Positions 26,565 to 35,062 of a DNA stretch of 64,000 nt are shown in pieces. The position numbers were made by a program, and so were the translations under genes. Position 1 is the first letter of the stretch. The number at the start of each line of letters is the position of its first letter. This DNA comes from Bordetella genomosp. 8 (GTDB taxonomy: Bacteria; Pseudomonadota; Gammaproteobacteria; Burkholderiales; Burkholderiaceae_B), in contig NZ_CP021108.1 in NCBI RefSeq assembly GCF_002119685.1, forward strand, positions 3,224,001 through 3,288,000, read 5' to 3'. The notes under the pieces were generated by a model, which was not told the origin of the DNA, made no database searches, and worked only from the letters and a program-made list of their open reading frames with translations.

Positions 26565-26585
26565 GCCGGCCGTGCCTGGCCGGCC
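26564..26585. repeat. GC-rich hairpin between dehydrogenase and enolase-family genes
   Basis: GGCCGGCC occurs at 26564-26571 and 26578-26585; being self-complementary, the two can pair around a six-base loop just after the dehydrogenase stop. No T-run follows, so partial attenuation or mRNA stabilisation is more likely than full termination. Confidence 0.4.
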
Positions 26586-26635
26586 GCGCCTAGGCCAGCC
26601 ACGCCCCATACGATATCCACCAGAGAGGACGACAA

Positions 26636-27778
26636 ATGCGCATCACCGACATCAAGGCCGTACCCATCTCCTTTCCCGTGCCCGAAAACAAATCCGTGCG
26701 GCTGGGCATAGGCCGCAGCGTCAAGCGCGACGCCGTACTCGTGCGCGTGGACACGGATGAAGGCGTCACCGGCTGGGGCGAAGCGCATCATGGGCGCTGC
26801 CCCGGCGCCATCGCCAGGCTGATCGACACCACCATCCGTGAACTGGTCCTGGGCATGGACCCGCGCGACGTCAGCGGCGTCACCGCGCGCGTGCTGAAAA
26901 TGCAATTCGCCAGCCATGGCATGGGCGCCGCATCGGCACTGGCCTTGAGCGGACTGGACCTGGCGTTATGGGATATCCGCTGCCAGCTGACCGGCTGGCC
27001 GCTGTACCGCTTGCTGGGCGGCGCGGCCAAGCCCATCAAGGCCTACGCGGGCGGCATCGCGCTGGGCTGGCAGGCGCCGGAAAGCCTGGCGCAGGAAGCC
27101 CTGGGGCTGGTGGAACAAGGCTATCGTGCGCTGAAGCTGCGCGTGGGCGACACGGCGGCGCGCGACATCGCGCGTGTGCAGGCCGTGCGGGCGGCGGTAG
27201 GCGCGGACATCGATATCCTGGTCGACGCCAATACCAACTACAGCATCGAGGATGTGCGCCGCGTGATGCCGGCCTACGAGGAATGCCAGGTGATCTGGCT
27301 GGAAGAACCCTTTCCCGCCCACGACCATCAAGCCTACGGCACCGCCGCCAGGCTGGGACGCGTGCCGCTGGCGGCAGGCGAAAACCACTACACCCGCTAC
27401 GAGTTCGGTCCCCTGCTGCAATCGGGCAGCGTGGGCTATGTGCAGCCCGACCTGTCCAAGGTGGGCGGCATCACGGAAGCGATGCGGGTGGCCGCCATGG
27501 CGGCCGCGCTGAAGCTGTCGGTGAATCCGCACACCTCGGCGACGGCCATCAATATGGCGAATTCCATTCATTACCTGTGCGCGGTGGACAACCCCGGGTA
27601 TTTCGAGGCCGACGTCACCGCCTTGAACCCCTTCCGCGACGAGATGATGGACCGGGCGCCCTACACGCTGGACAACAATGGCTGCGTGCAGCCGCACGAA
27701 GGCATGGGCATAGGCCTGCGTATCGACGCGGCATTCCTGGCGGCGCATCCGCTGATCGAAGGGCCTTGCTACGTGTGA
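26636..27778 (+). CDS. second enolase-superfamily enzyme (MR/MLE type)
   Basis: A 380-residue enzyme, the same length as but clearly distinct from the one at 23565. The catalytic Lys region is YRALKLRVGD (KxR rather than KxK). Metal-ligand segments are DILVDANTNY, VIWLEEPFPAHD and LAAGENHYTRYEF, and the C-terminal His is in VNPHTSATAINMA. GAGAGGACGAC precedes the ATG. It is the last gene of the GntR/Bug operon, 71 bp after the dehydrogenase. Epimerase or dehydratase activity is possible. Confidence 0.9.
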   Translation: MRITDIKAVPISFPVPENKSVRLGIGRSVKRDAVLVRVDTDEGVTGWGEAHHGRCPGAIARLIDTTIRELVLGMDPRDVSGVTARVLKMQFASHGMGAASALALSGLDLALWDIRCQLTGWPLYRLLGGAAKPIKAYAGGIALGWQAPESLAQEALGLVEQGYRALKLRVGDTAARDIARVQAVRAAVGADIDILVDANTNYSIEDVRRVMPAYEECQVIWLEEPFPAHDHQAYGTAARLGRVPLAAGENHYTRYEFGPLLQSGSVGYVQPDLSKVGGITEAMRVAAMAAALKLSVNPHTSATAINMANSIHYLCAVDNPGYFEADVTALNPFRDEMMDRAPYTLDNNGCVQPHEGMGIGLRIDAAFLAAHPLIEGPCYV

Positions 27779-27790
27779 GGAGACTGGCGC

Positions 27791-27834
27791 GCATCTGGAC
27801 GGCGGCCTATGAAGCACGGCATCTGGACGGCGGC
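27791..27834. repeat. 16-bp direct repeat
   Basis: GCATCTGGACGGCGGC occurs at 27791-27806 and again at 27819-27834, between the enolase-family gene and the palindromic operator. It suggests a small local duplication; no function is evident. Confidence 0.5.
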
Positions 27835-27839
27835 ATAGC

Positions 27840-27877
27840 TATTTCGTAGAATGAAATCAATTTCATTCTACGAAATA
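27840..27877. promoter_or_regulatory. 38-bp palindrome, IclR-type operator
   Basis: Two perfect 18-base inverted arms flank CA (arms 27840-27857 and 27860-27877). Each arm contains a TTTC-N7-GAAA box, TTTCGTAGAATGAAA and its reverse complement, with centres 19 bp apart. It ends 8 bp before the MmgE/PrpD start codon. Related boxes with the same spacing occur at 30046-30079 in the iclR promoter. Confidence 0.75.
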
Positions 27878-27885
27878 CCGCCGCG

Positions 27886-29286
27886 ATGCATCCCATACCC
27901 GAAGATACGCTGGTCCGGCACGTCCTGTCGCTGCAGACCCGCCCTATCCCGCCGGCCACGCGGCAGCGCCTGGCGCAGGCCCTGCTGGACTGGTACACCG
28001 CGGGCTGGTCCGGCATGCCGCTGGACGCGGCCAGCCGCCTGCGTGGACTGGCGCTGCGGTGCCACCCTGGCGCCGGCACGGCGGCGGTGTTCGGCGCCAC
28101 ATACGCCGGCGAAGGCGGCGGGAGCGGCGCGGGCATGAACGCCATGGCGGCCGCGTTCGCCAACGCGGGCATCGCGCACCTGCGCGAGATCGACGACGCG
28201 CATCGCGCGGCCATGCTGCATCCCGCCATCGTCGCGGTATCTCCCGTGCTCGCCCTGGCGGCCGAACGGCACATCACGCAACGGCGCGCGGCCGACGCCA
28301 TCATCGCGGGATATGAAGTGTCGCTGCGCGTGGGCGAGGCCCTGGGCACGCGGCACGCGGCCAACTTCCACGCCACCGCGACCGCGGGCGCGCTGGGCGC
28401 CGCCGCGGCCGCCGGCGTGGCATTGGGGCTGCCCGCCGAGCAGCTGCACCACGCGCTGGGCATCGCCGCCACGCAGGCCGCGGGCTTGTGGCAGCTGGTG
28501 GACGACAATGCGCACGAATCGAAATCGCTGCATCCGGCCATGGCGGTACGCAATGGACTGACGGCGGCCCATGCCGCCCAGGCGGGATTCCCTGGCGCAC
28601 GTGCCTTCTTCACCGGCAAGCGCGGCATGTATGCCTTGCTGGCCGGCGATGGAGACATCGCCGCACTGGACGGCGCATGCGACGCGCCGGAGCGCATCAA
28701 CACCGCCACCATCAAGGCCTGGCCCTGCTGCGCGCAATTGTTCACACCGCTGGACGCGGCCCAGCAACTGCTTCGGGAGCATGACGTGCGACCCGAGGAC
28801 ATCGCCGCCGTCGAGGTGACGATATTCCCGCACGCCCTGAAGATCGCCGGCGTGCACTGGCCTGCCAAGCCGGCCGAGGCGGCCTTCTGCCTGCGCTACG
28901 TCGTGGCGCGCGTGCTGATGACGGGCACCCTGACCATCGAGGACATGGAAGCGCCGGACCTGGATTCAACCGCCTTGCTCGCGCTGGCCGAGCGGATCAC
29001 AGTCAAGACCGACGAGCGGTTCCAGCAGGTGTTCCCCCGCAAGCGGCCCGGGCGCGTGACGCTGTCGATGCGGGATGGACGCCGCTTGAGCGCGCTGCGG
29101 GAGTTGCGGCGCGGCGATCCGGAGTTGCCTTATGACTGGGCCGGGATGCTGGCTCGCATGCGGGCTTTTGCGCCCGCGATGGACGACCGCGCGGCCACGG
29201 CGATCGCCACCTGGTGCGCGCGCCTGGCCGATCCGGCGCATGACGCCGAGCGCTGCGATCCCGATCCGGCCCTATTCACCGTGTAG
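27886..29286 (+). CDS. MmgE/PrpD-family protein
   Basis: A 466-residue protein of the 2-methylcitrate dehydratase/cis-aconitate decarboxylase family. Matching segments are VFGATYAGEGGGSGAGMNAM, RRAADAIIAGYEVSLRVGEA, NFHATATAGALGAAAAAGVA and AWPCCAQLFTPLDAA. Known members dehydrate or decarboxylate tricarboxylic acids, but many are uncharacterised catabolic enzymes. It is a single gene directly behind the IclR-type palindrome and convergent with iclR, so it is likely part of that regulon. Confidence 0.87.
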   Translation: MHPIPEDTLVRHVLSLQTRPIPPATRQRLAQALLDWYTAGWSGMPLDAASRLRGLALRCHPGAGTAAVFGATYAGEGGGSGAGMNAMAAAFANAGIAHLREIDDAHRAAMLHPAIVAVSPVLALAAERHITQRRAADAIIAGYEVSLRVGEALGTRHAANFHATATAGALGAAAAAGVALGLPAEQLHHALGIAATQAAGLWQLVDDNAHESKSLHPAMAVRNGLTAAHAAQAGFPGARAFFTGKRGMYALLAGDGDIAALDGACDAPERINTATIKAWPCCAQLFTPLDAAQQLLREHDVRPEDIAAVEVTIFPHALKIAGVHWPAKPAEAAFCLRYVVARVLMTGTLTIEDMEAPDLDSTALLALAERITVKTDERFQQVFPRKRPGRVTLSMRDGRRLSALRELRRGDPELPYDWAGMLARMRAFAPAMDDRAATAIATWCARLADPAHDAERCDPDPALFTV

Positions 29287-29292
29287 CGTCCG

Positions 29293-29312
29293 CCGCCGTC
29301 GTCCGACGGCGG
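29293..29312. terminator. perfect stem-loop between convergent genes
   Basis: CCGCCGTCG (29293-29301) pairs perfectly with CGACGGCGG (29304-29312) around TC. It lies between the ends of the MmgE/PrpD and iclR genes; without a T-run it is only a probable bidirectional terminator. Confidence 0.45.
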
Positions 29313-29319
29313 CTGGGGT

Positions 29320-30024
29320 TCAGCGCGGAACCGCCGCCGTAAACCCCTGCGCGGCCAGTTCGGTGCGCACGATGTCGACCGCCTTCAACTGCGCCTGCTG
29401 GTTATGGCGCGACGCCAGTCCCAGCACCACCATCGAGCCGATGAACGTGCCGTCCGCCTCGAACACCGGCACCGCCACGGAGGCCATCTCGGCGACGCGT
29501 TCGGCGCGCGTCATCGCGTAGCCCTTTTCGCGTATGGTCTTCGCCTGCGGCGTATCGCCGCCCGTGAAGGCCAGCAGGATGTGCGCGGAAGATCCGCCAT
29601 CCTTCAGCGGAATCCTGGTGCCCACTTCCACGTGATGCCGGACCTCCTGCAAGGTGTTCTCCCGGTACAGGCAGATGCGCTCGTCGCCGCTGCGCACGTA
29701 CAGCGCCACGGTTTCGCCGGTCTGCCGCATCACATTGCGCAGCACCGGCTGGATGCGCGCGCCCACGTCGAACGTCTGCCGATAGAGCATCCCCAGGTGC
29801 AGCGTGGCCGGTCCCAGCGCGTAGCTGCCGCTCTCGAAGCGGTGGATGAGGCGCGCGCGCACCAGTACGCCCAATAGCCTCAGCAGCGTGGCCTTGTCCA
29901 GCCCGGTGCGTTCGGCGAGCTCGCCCAGCGACAGCTGCAACGCGTCCGCGCCGAAGCTTTCCAGGATGCTGATGCCGCGCTCCAGCACGCCGACGGGCGG
30001 CGTAGGGATGTTTTTGCTTGACAC
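29320..30024 (-). CDS. IclR-family transcriptional regulator
   Basis: A 234-residue regulator. The winged helix runs through VLERGISILESFGADALQLS and LGELAERTGLDKATLLRLLG. The effector domain includes GETVALYVRSGDERICLYRE and GTRIPLKDGGSSAHILLAFT, standard for IclR proteins. The start is GTG at 30024, since no in-frame ATG lies between it and the upstream stop; AGGGA is placed correctly. It is divergent from the FAD oxidase operon and probably acts at both 27840 and 30046. Confidence 0.92.
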   Translation of the reverse strand: MSSKNIPTPPVGVLERGISILESFGADALQLSLGELAERTGLDKATLLRLLGVLVRARLIHRFESGSYALGPATLHLGMLYRQTFDVGARIQPVLRNVMRQTGETVALYVRSGDERICLYRENTLQEVRHHVEVGTRIPLKDGGSSAHILLAFTGGDTPQAKTIREKGYAMTRAERVAEMASVAVPVFEADGTFIGSMVVLGLASRHNQQAQLKAVDIVRTELAAQGFTAAVPR

Positions 30025-30045
30025 GTTGAATCCCTGCTCCTATAT

Positions 30046-30079
30046 TTTCGTTCAATAAAACCTATTTTAACCAATGAAA
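30046..30079. promoter_or_regulatory. paired IclR-type boxes in divergent promoter
   Basis: TTTCGTTCAATAAAA (30046-30060) and TTTTAACCAATGAAA (30065-30079) are imperfect copies of the TTTCGTAGAATGAAA box at 27842, set 19 bp apart as in the palindrome there. They lie between iclR and the FAD oxidase gene in an AT-rich stretch. Confidence 0.6.
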
Positions 30080-30177
30080 CGACAGTGCGGTATCGCTACG
30101 ATCGCCCTGTACGCATCAGGAGACAAGTATCGCTTGCAGCGGGGCCCGAGCGGCCTGCGGCAAGCGAGACACCCGCC

Positions 30178-31617
30178 ATGGCCGAACAACCTTCTTCCCT
30201 GCTGGCCGCCCTGGCGGCCGTCGTGGGCGATGCCCACGTCCTGACCACGGCGGCCGATACCGCCCCTTTTGTCGCGGAGTGGCGTGGCCATTATCCCGGC
30301 ATCGCGCGGGCCGTCGTCCGGCCGGCCGACACCGGGCAGGTCGCGGCGGTCGTGCGCCTCTGCGCGCAGGCCGGCGTGCCGCTGGTGCCGCAGGGCGGCA
30401 ACACGGGCCTGGTGGGCGGCTCCACGCCCGACGAGTCCGGCAGCGAAATCGTCATCAGCCTGGGCCGCATGGCGGCCGTGCGCAACGTCGATCCCGCGGG
30501 CAACAGCATGACGCTGGAAGCCGGCTGCACCATACTCGCCGCGCAACAGGCCGCGGCCGAATACCGCCGGCTGTTTCCCCTTTCCCTGGCTTCCGAAGGC
30601 AGCGCGACCATAGGCGGCGCGCTGTCGACGAACGCCGGCGGCGAGCAGGTGCTGCGCTACGGCAATACGCGCGACCTGGCGCTGGGGTTGGAGGTCGTGC
30701 TCGCCGATGGCCGCGTCCTGGACGCGTTGACCACGCTGCGCAAGGACAACACCGGCTACGACCTCAAGCAGCTTTTCATCGGCGCCGAAGGCACGCTGGG
30801 GATCGTCACCGCCGCCGCGTTCAAGCTCTACGCCATGCCGCGGCAGACGGTCACCGGCTGGGTGGCGCTGCCCGGGCCGCAAGCGGCGGTCGACCTGCTG
30901 GCGATGCTGACCGACGCGGTGGGCGAGCGCGTGACGGCTTTCGAACTGCTGGGGCGCGAAGCGCTGGACCAGGTCCTGGCCCACGCGACCGCCGGCATGC
31001 GCGATCCGCTGGAAGGCGGCTATCCCTGGGCCGTGCTGTTCGACGTATCCGAGACCTCGGCCGCCCTGGACCCGACCGGGCCGGTGGAAGACGTCCTGGC
31101 ACGCGCGCTCGAACAGGGGCTGGCCACCGATGCGGCCTTGGCGGCATCCGGCCGCCAGGCGCAGGAATTCTGGGCCTTGCGCGAACACGTGCCGGAAGCG
31201 CAGCGACTGCACGGCCCGTCGATCAAGCACGATATCTCCGTACCCGTCACGGCCATACCGGCCTTCATCGACGCCGCGGACGCGGCCCTGCGCGACGCCG
31301 TGCCAGGCATACGCATCGTCTGCTTCGGCCACGTCGGCGACGGCAATCTTCATTACAACCAGAGCAAGCCCGCCGGCATGGCCGACGCGGCGTTTCGCGC
31401 GCGTGCGCCGGAGATCCACGACATCGTCCACGGCATCGCCGCGCGCATGAACGGGTCCATATCCGCCGAGCACGGCATAGGCCGTCTCAAGCAGGACGCC
31501 TTCCTGCGGCACAAGTCGCCGGTGGCCGTCGATCTGATGGCCCGCGTGAAGGCCGCGCTCGATCCCCAGGGCCTCTTCAACCCCGGCCGGGTCCTGCCCG
31601 CCACGCGCCAGGCCTGA
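30178..31617 (+). CDS. FAD-binding oxidase, GlcD/D-2-hydroxyacid dehydrogenase type
   Basis: A 479-residue FAD-linked oxidoreductase. The PCMH-type FAD site has VPLVPQGGNTGLVGGSTPDE and SEGSATIGGALSTNAGG, while the C-terminal domain ends with CFGHVGDGNLHYN and SAEHGIGRLKQDAF, the His-containing motifs of D-lactate and D-2-hydroxyglutarate dehydrogenases. The ATG at 30178 begins a standard N-terminus. First gene of a five-gene operon; it likely oxidises a D-2-hydroxy acid and passes electrons to a flavoprotein or quinone. Confidence 0.9.
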   Translation: MAEQPSSLLAALAAVVGDAHVLTTAADTAPFVAEWRGHYPGIARAVVRPADTGQVAAVVRLCAQAGVPLVPQGGNTGLVGGSTPDESGSEIVISLGRMAAVRNVDPAGNSMTLEAGCTILAAQQAAAEYRRLFPLSLASEGSATIGGALSTNAGGEQVLRYGNTRDLALGLEVVLADGRVLDALTTLRKDNTGYDLKQLFIGAEGTLGIVTAAAFKLYAMPRQTVTGWVALPGPQAAVDLLAMLTDAVGERVTAFELLGREALDQVLAHATAGMRDPLEGGYPWAVLFDVSETSAALDPTGPVEDVLARALEQGLATDAALAASGRQAQEFWALREHVPEAQRLHGPSIKHDISVPVTAIPAFIDAADAALRDAVPGIRIVCFGHVGDGNLHYNQSKPAGMADAAFRARAPEIHDIVHGIAARMNGSISAEHGIGRLKQDAFLRHKSPVAVDLMARVKAALDPQGLFNPGRVLPATRQA

Positions 31618-31660
31618 TGCTTTCCCGCCCTTTCCAACTTCTTTTTCCTTGAGGTCGACG

Positions 31661-33028
31661 ATGCCAGTTTCAGTATTCGACATGCAATCGCTCCAGCATC
31701 TGTGGAGCACGGATGAACTAAGGGCGATCTTCTCCGAGGAGAATCGCGTGCAGAAATGGCTGGACTTCGAAGCCGCCCTGGCGGCTGCGCAGGCCGAGCT
31801 GGGCATCATCCCGGCAGCCGCCGCGCGGGAGATCGCCGAAAAAGCCAAGGTGCAGAACATCGACATCGGCAAGATGTCCGCGGAGATCCGCCGGATCAAG
31901 CATGCGCTGGTGCCGGCGCTCAGGCAGCTGCAGGCCTGCTGCAGCGCGGAGAACGGCGAATGGGTGCACTACGGCGCCACCACCCAGGACGTGGTCGATA
32001 CCGGCGTGGCGTTGCAGCTGAAGGAAGTCCATGCGGTGGTGCTGCGCGACGTGCAGGCGGTCGGCAGGGAACTGGCGCGACTGGCGCGCACGCACCGCGA
32101 CACCCCCATGGTCGGCCGCACCCACGGCGTGCAGGCGCTGCCCATCACCTTCGGCCACAAATGCGCCGTGTGGCTGGACGAGATGGGCCGGCACCACCAG
32201 CGTCTGAAGGAATGCGAATCGCGCGTGCTGGTCGGCATGGTGGTGGGCGCGGTGGGCAGCCAGGCATCGCTGGGCGAACAGGCCGCCGAGGTCGAAGCGC
32301 GCACGCTGCGCAAGCTCGGCCTGGCCGCGCCGTCCATCAGTTGGGCTTCGGCGCGCGACCGCTTCACCGAATACGCCAACCTGCTGGCCATGATAGGCGC
32401 CACGCTGTCCAAGATCGGCAACGAACTCTTCAATATGCAGCGCAACGAGATCGCCGAGGTCGAGGAGGCCTTCTCCGACGGCAAGCTGGGCTCGTCGACC
32501 ATGCCGCACAAGCGCAATCCGACCTCGGCCGAAAACCTCGCGGCGCTCTCGCGTCCGCTGCGCTACAGCGCGACCCTGATGCTGGAGGGCATGGTGCAGG
32601 AAGGCGAGCGCGACGGCATCGCCTGGAAGATGGAATGGAAGGCCATGCCCGAGTGCTGCATCATCGCGGGGGCCATGCTGTTCCAGGCGAAGAACCTGTT
32701 GGCCGGATTGCGGGTCGACGAAGCGGGCATGGCCCGGAACCTGGAGCTGATGCGCGGCTATCTCTTGTCCGAACGGGTCATGCTCGAATTGAGCAATCGG
32801 GTCGGCAAGCAGACCGCGCATGAATGGATATACGAAGCGTCCATGCACGGCATCACGCACAAGCAGGATTTCGCCGACGCCATGCGCCAGCACAAGGGGC
32901 TGTCCGGCCTGCTGGGCGAAGATGAAATCCGTCGCCTTACCGATCCAGCGGGCTACCTGGGCCAGTGCGGCGCGTCCGTGGACCGGATGCTGGAACAGCA
33001 GGAAGCAGCGGGCTGGCTGCGGGCCTGA
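31661..33028 (+). CDS. fumarase/adenylosuccinate-lyase superfamily lyase
   Basis: A 455-residue member of the aspartase/fumarase superfamily, resembling adenylosuccinate lyase and 3-carboxymuconate cycloisomerase. EWVHYGATTQDVVDTG and PMVGRTHGVQALPITFGHKC form active-site regions, and the signature loop is GSSTMPHKRNPTSAENL with the catalytic Ser. The chromosomal setting is catabolic, not purine synthesis, so it probably eliminates an amine, thiol or hydroxyl group from a succinyl compound to give fumarate. The ATG at 31661 follows GAGG; the FAD oxidase is 43 bp upstream. Confidence 0.88.
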   Translation: MPVSVFDMQSLQHLWSTDELRAIFSEENRVQKWLDFEAALAAAQAELGIIPAAAAREIAEKAKVQNIDIGKMSAEIRRIKHALVPALRQLQACCSAENGEWVHYGATTQDVVDTGVALQLKEVHAVVLRDVQAVGRELARLARTHRDTPMVGRTHGVQALPITFGHKCAVWLDEMGRHHQRLKECESRVLVGMVVGAVGSQASLGEQAAEVEARTLRKLGLAAPSISWASARDRFTEYANLLAMIGATLSKIGNELFNMQRNEIAEVEEAFSDGKLGSSTMPHKRNPTSAENLAALSRPLRYSATLMLEGMVQEGERDGIAWKMEWKAMPECCIIAGAMLFQAKNLLAGLRVDEAGMARNLELMRGYLLSERVMLELSNRVGKQTAHEWIYEASMHGITHKQDFADAMRQHKGLSGLLGEDEIRRLTDPAGYLGQCGASVDRMLEQQEAAGWLRA

Positions 33029-33055
33029 CATAAAACATAAAGAGGAGACGACACC

Positions 33056-34078
33056 ATGGACGAGGATCATCCGGCCTTATCACCGGCCCGAAGGCGCCTG
33101 CTGGTGAGCGGCGCGCTGGGGGCCGCGGGCATGCTCGGCGCGGGCATTTCCGTGTCGCGCGCCAACGCGGCGGCGACCGCCTTCCCTGAACGGCCGATCA
33201 CGCTGGCTGTCGGGTTCCCGCCCGGCGGAGGCGGCGACCTGTACGGCCGCCTCATCGCCACCGCCATGGGCCGCACGCTGAAGCAGACCGTCGTGGTCGA
33301 GAACAAGGCCGGCGCGGGCGGCAACATCGCGGCCGGGCTGGTCGCCAAGTCGCCGCCGGACGGCTACACCATCCTGCTCGCGATGAGCGGCAACCTGGCG
33401 GTGTCGCCGGCGTTGAAGCCCGCGAGCCTGCCCTACAAGGTGCCTGACGATTTCGCGCCCATCGGCCTGATCCTGGAAGCCCCGCACGGCCTGTTCGTCG
33501 CGCCGAACGCGAAGTACAAGACCGCCCGCGAATTGCTGGCGGCGGCGAAGACCAAGGAAATGACCTTCGCCTCCACGGGCGCCGGCGGCGCCGCGCACAT
33601 CGGCATGGAACGCGTCAAGGAGCTCGGCAAGCTGAAACTGCTGCACATTCCCTACCGGGGCTCCGGGCCGGCCATCACCGACCTGCTGGGCGGCCAGGTG
33701 GACATGTTCTTCGCCACCGCGTCGCCGCTGATGCCGCAGGTACGCCAGGGCGCGCTGCGCCTGCTTGCAGTGTCCGGCGAAGACCGCAATCCCAGCCTGC
33801 CCGACGTGCCCACCTTCAAGGAGCTGGGCGTGGATATGACCCTGACGCAGTGGTACGGCCTGGCCGCTCCGGCCGGCACGCCGCCGGATGTCCTGCGCAT
33901 ACTGTCGGCCCATCTGAGCAAGGCCCTGGCCGATCCGCAGGTGCGCGAGGTCATCCGCCGCGACGCCGCGGTCGAGCGCGATCTGCCGCTGGATCGGTTC
34001 ACCGCCTATATCGACCGCGACATCGCGCAATACCGTAGCGTCGCCACCCCCGACCTGTTGAAGCAGATCGGCGCATAG
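33056..34078 (+). CDS. Bug/TctC-type receptor with Tat-like signal
   Basis: A 340-residue solute-binding receptor. The signal region SPARRRLLVSGALGAAGMLG followed by SVSRANA has an Arg-rich n-region and a long hydrophobic stretch compatible with Tat export. Mature hallmarks are PITLAVGFPPGGGGDLYGRL, VVVENKAGAGGN, LHIPYRGSGPAITDLLGGQV and LPDVPTFKELGVDM. It sits between the lyase and the sulfurtransferase, with gaps of 27 and 22 bp, so its ligand is probably the compound processed by this operon. Confidence 0.9.
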   Translation: MDEDHPALSPARRRLLVSGALGAAGMLGAGISVSRANAAATAFPERPITLAVGFPPGGGGDLYGRLIATAMGRTLKQTVVVENKAGAGGNIAAGLVAKSPPDGYTILLAMSGNLAVSPALKPASLPYKVPDDFAPIGLILEAPHGLFVAPNAKYKTARELLAAAKTKEMTFASTGAGGAAHIGMERVKELGKLKLLHIPYRGSGPAITDLLGGQVDMFFATASPLMPQVRQGALRLLAVSGEDRNPSLPDVPTFKELGVDMTLTQWYGLAAPAGTPPDVLRILSAHLSKALADPQVREVIRRDAAVERDLPLDRFTAYIDRDIAQYRSVATPDLLKQIGA

Positions 34079-34100
34079 CGCCGCGAAGGATAGTGGACCC

Positions 34101-34967
34101 ATGCCATTCGATACCCTGATCTCCGCCCAGGACCTGGCCACGTTGCAGGCGCGGAGCGATGCTCGCCTGCTCGTCGTCGACTGCCGCTTCGACCTGATGG
34201 ACCCGAACGCGGGAATCCAGGCCTACCAACGCGCCCATCTGCCCGGCGCGCACTATCTGCATCTGGAGCACGACCTGAGCGGCGCCGTCACCGGCCGCAA
34301 CGGCCGGCACCCGCTGCCCGACCGCGCGGCCCTGGCCGGGCGCCTGGCGGCGCTGGGCATGAATGGCGACACCCAGCTCGTGGCCTATGACGACGCCGGC
34401 GGCATGTATGCGGCACGCCTGTGGTGGCTGGCGCGCTGGCTGGGCCATCGGGACGTCGCCGTGCTGGATGGCGGCGTGGCCGCGTGGACGGCCGCCGGCC
34501 TGCCCATGACCGGCGCGGCCACGGCCGTGCCGCCCACGCCCGGCAATCTGCGCGCCGGCACGCCGCTGGTGGGCACCGTGTCGCACCAGGATGTGCGCGA
34601 CAACCTGCGCACGCGCGAACGGCTGGTGGTCGATGCCCGCGCGCCCGATCGCTTCCGCGGCGAAAACGAAACCATCGATCCCGTGGGCGGCCACATCCCT
34701 GGGGCGCGCAACCGGCTGTTCCGCGACAACCTCGATGCCACGGGACGTTTCCGTGCGCCGGACGAACTGCGCGGCGCCTTCGCCGCATTGCTGGGCGGAC
34801 GCCGGCCGGACCGGTTGATCAGCCAATGCGGCTCCGGCGTCACCGCCTGCCATAACCTCCTGTCCATGGAAATCGCCGGCCTGGCGGGCGCCGCGCTGTA
34901 TCCTGGCTCCTGGAGCGAATGGTGCGTGCAGGATGGCGCGCCCGTCGCCACCGGTCACGCCGAATGA
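34101..34967 (+). CDS. sulfurtransferase, tandem rhodanese domains
   Basis: A 288-residue two-domain rhodanese/3-mercaptopyruvate-sulfurtransferase-type enzyme. The inactive N-terminal repeat includes LVVDCRFDLMDPNAG and HLPGAHYLHLEHDLSG. The C-terminal repeat has LVVDARAPDRFRGENETIDP, GHIPGARN and the active-site Cys in ISQCGSGVTACHNLL. The loop CGSGVT is of the thiosulfate/mercaptopyruvate class. Its place between a Bug receptor and a BisC-like reductase suggests that the operon handles a sulfur-bearing compound, which is an inference. Confidence 0.9.
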   Translation: MPFDTLISAQDLATLQARSDARLLVVDCRFDLMDPNAGIQAYQRAHLPGAHYLHLEHDLSGAVTGRNGRHPLPDRAALAGRLAALGMNGDTQLVAYDDAGGMYAARLWWLARWLGHRDVAVLDGGVAAWTAAGLPMTGAATAVPPTPGNLRAGTPLVGTVSHQDVRDNLRTRERLVVDARAPDRFRGENETIDPVGGHIPGARNRLFRDNLDATGRFRAPDELRGAFAALLGGRRPDRLISQCGSGVTACHNLLSMEIAGLAGAALYPGSWSEWCVQDGAPVATGHAE

Positions 34968-34973
34968 ACGCCC

Positions 34974-35060
34974 CGATGGAACACCGATGGAACACCGATC
35001 GAACACCGATCGAACATCGATTGGACGACGATGGAATCCGCCCGAACACCGTTTGAACGC
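34974..35060. repeat. degenerate 11-bp tandem repeat array
   Basis: About eight units of 11 bp (one of 10 bp) related to CGATSGAACAC fill the gap between the sulfurtransferase stop and the next start codon. The first two units are identical (CGATGGAACAC) and the next is CGATCGAACAC; later units diverge. The period is close to one DNA helical turn. No coding role is evident. Confidence 0.8.
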
Positions 35061-35062
35061 CG

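Noticed and set aside
29402..30055. Alternative minus-strand frame covering the iclR gene
   Set aside because: The frame starting with GTG at 30024 gives the full IclR domain pattern; the other is out of frame and Arg/Ala-rich.
30067..31899. 610-codon minus-strand frame opposite the FAD oxidase
   Set aside because: No domain, and it lies over a strongly supported plus-strand gene; typical third-position GC shadow.
31661..33028. Housekeeping adenylosuccinate lyase (purB)
   Set aside because: Superfamily signature only; the gene is inside an inducible catabolic operon with a Bug receptor and IclR control.
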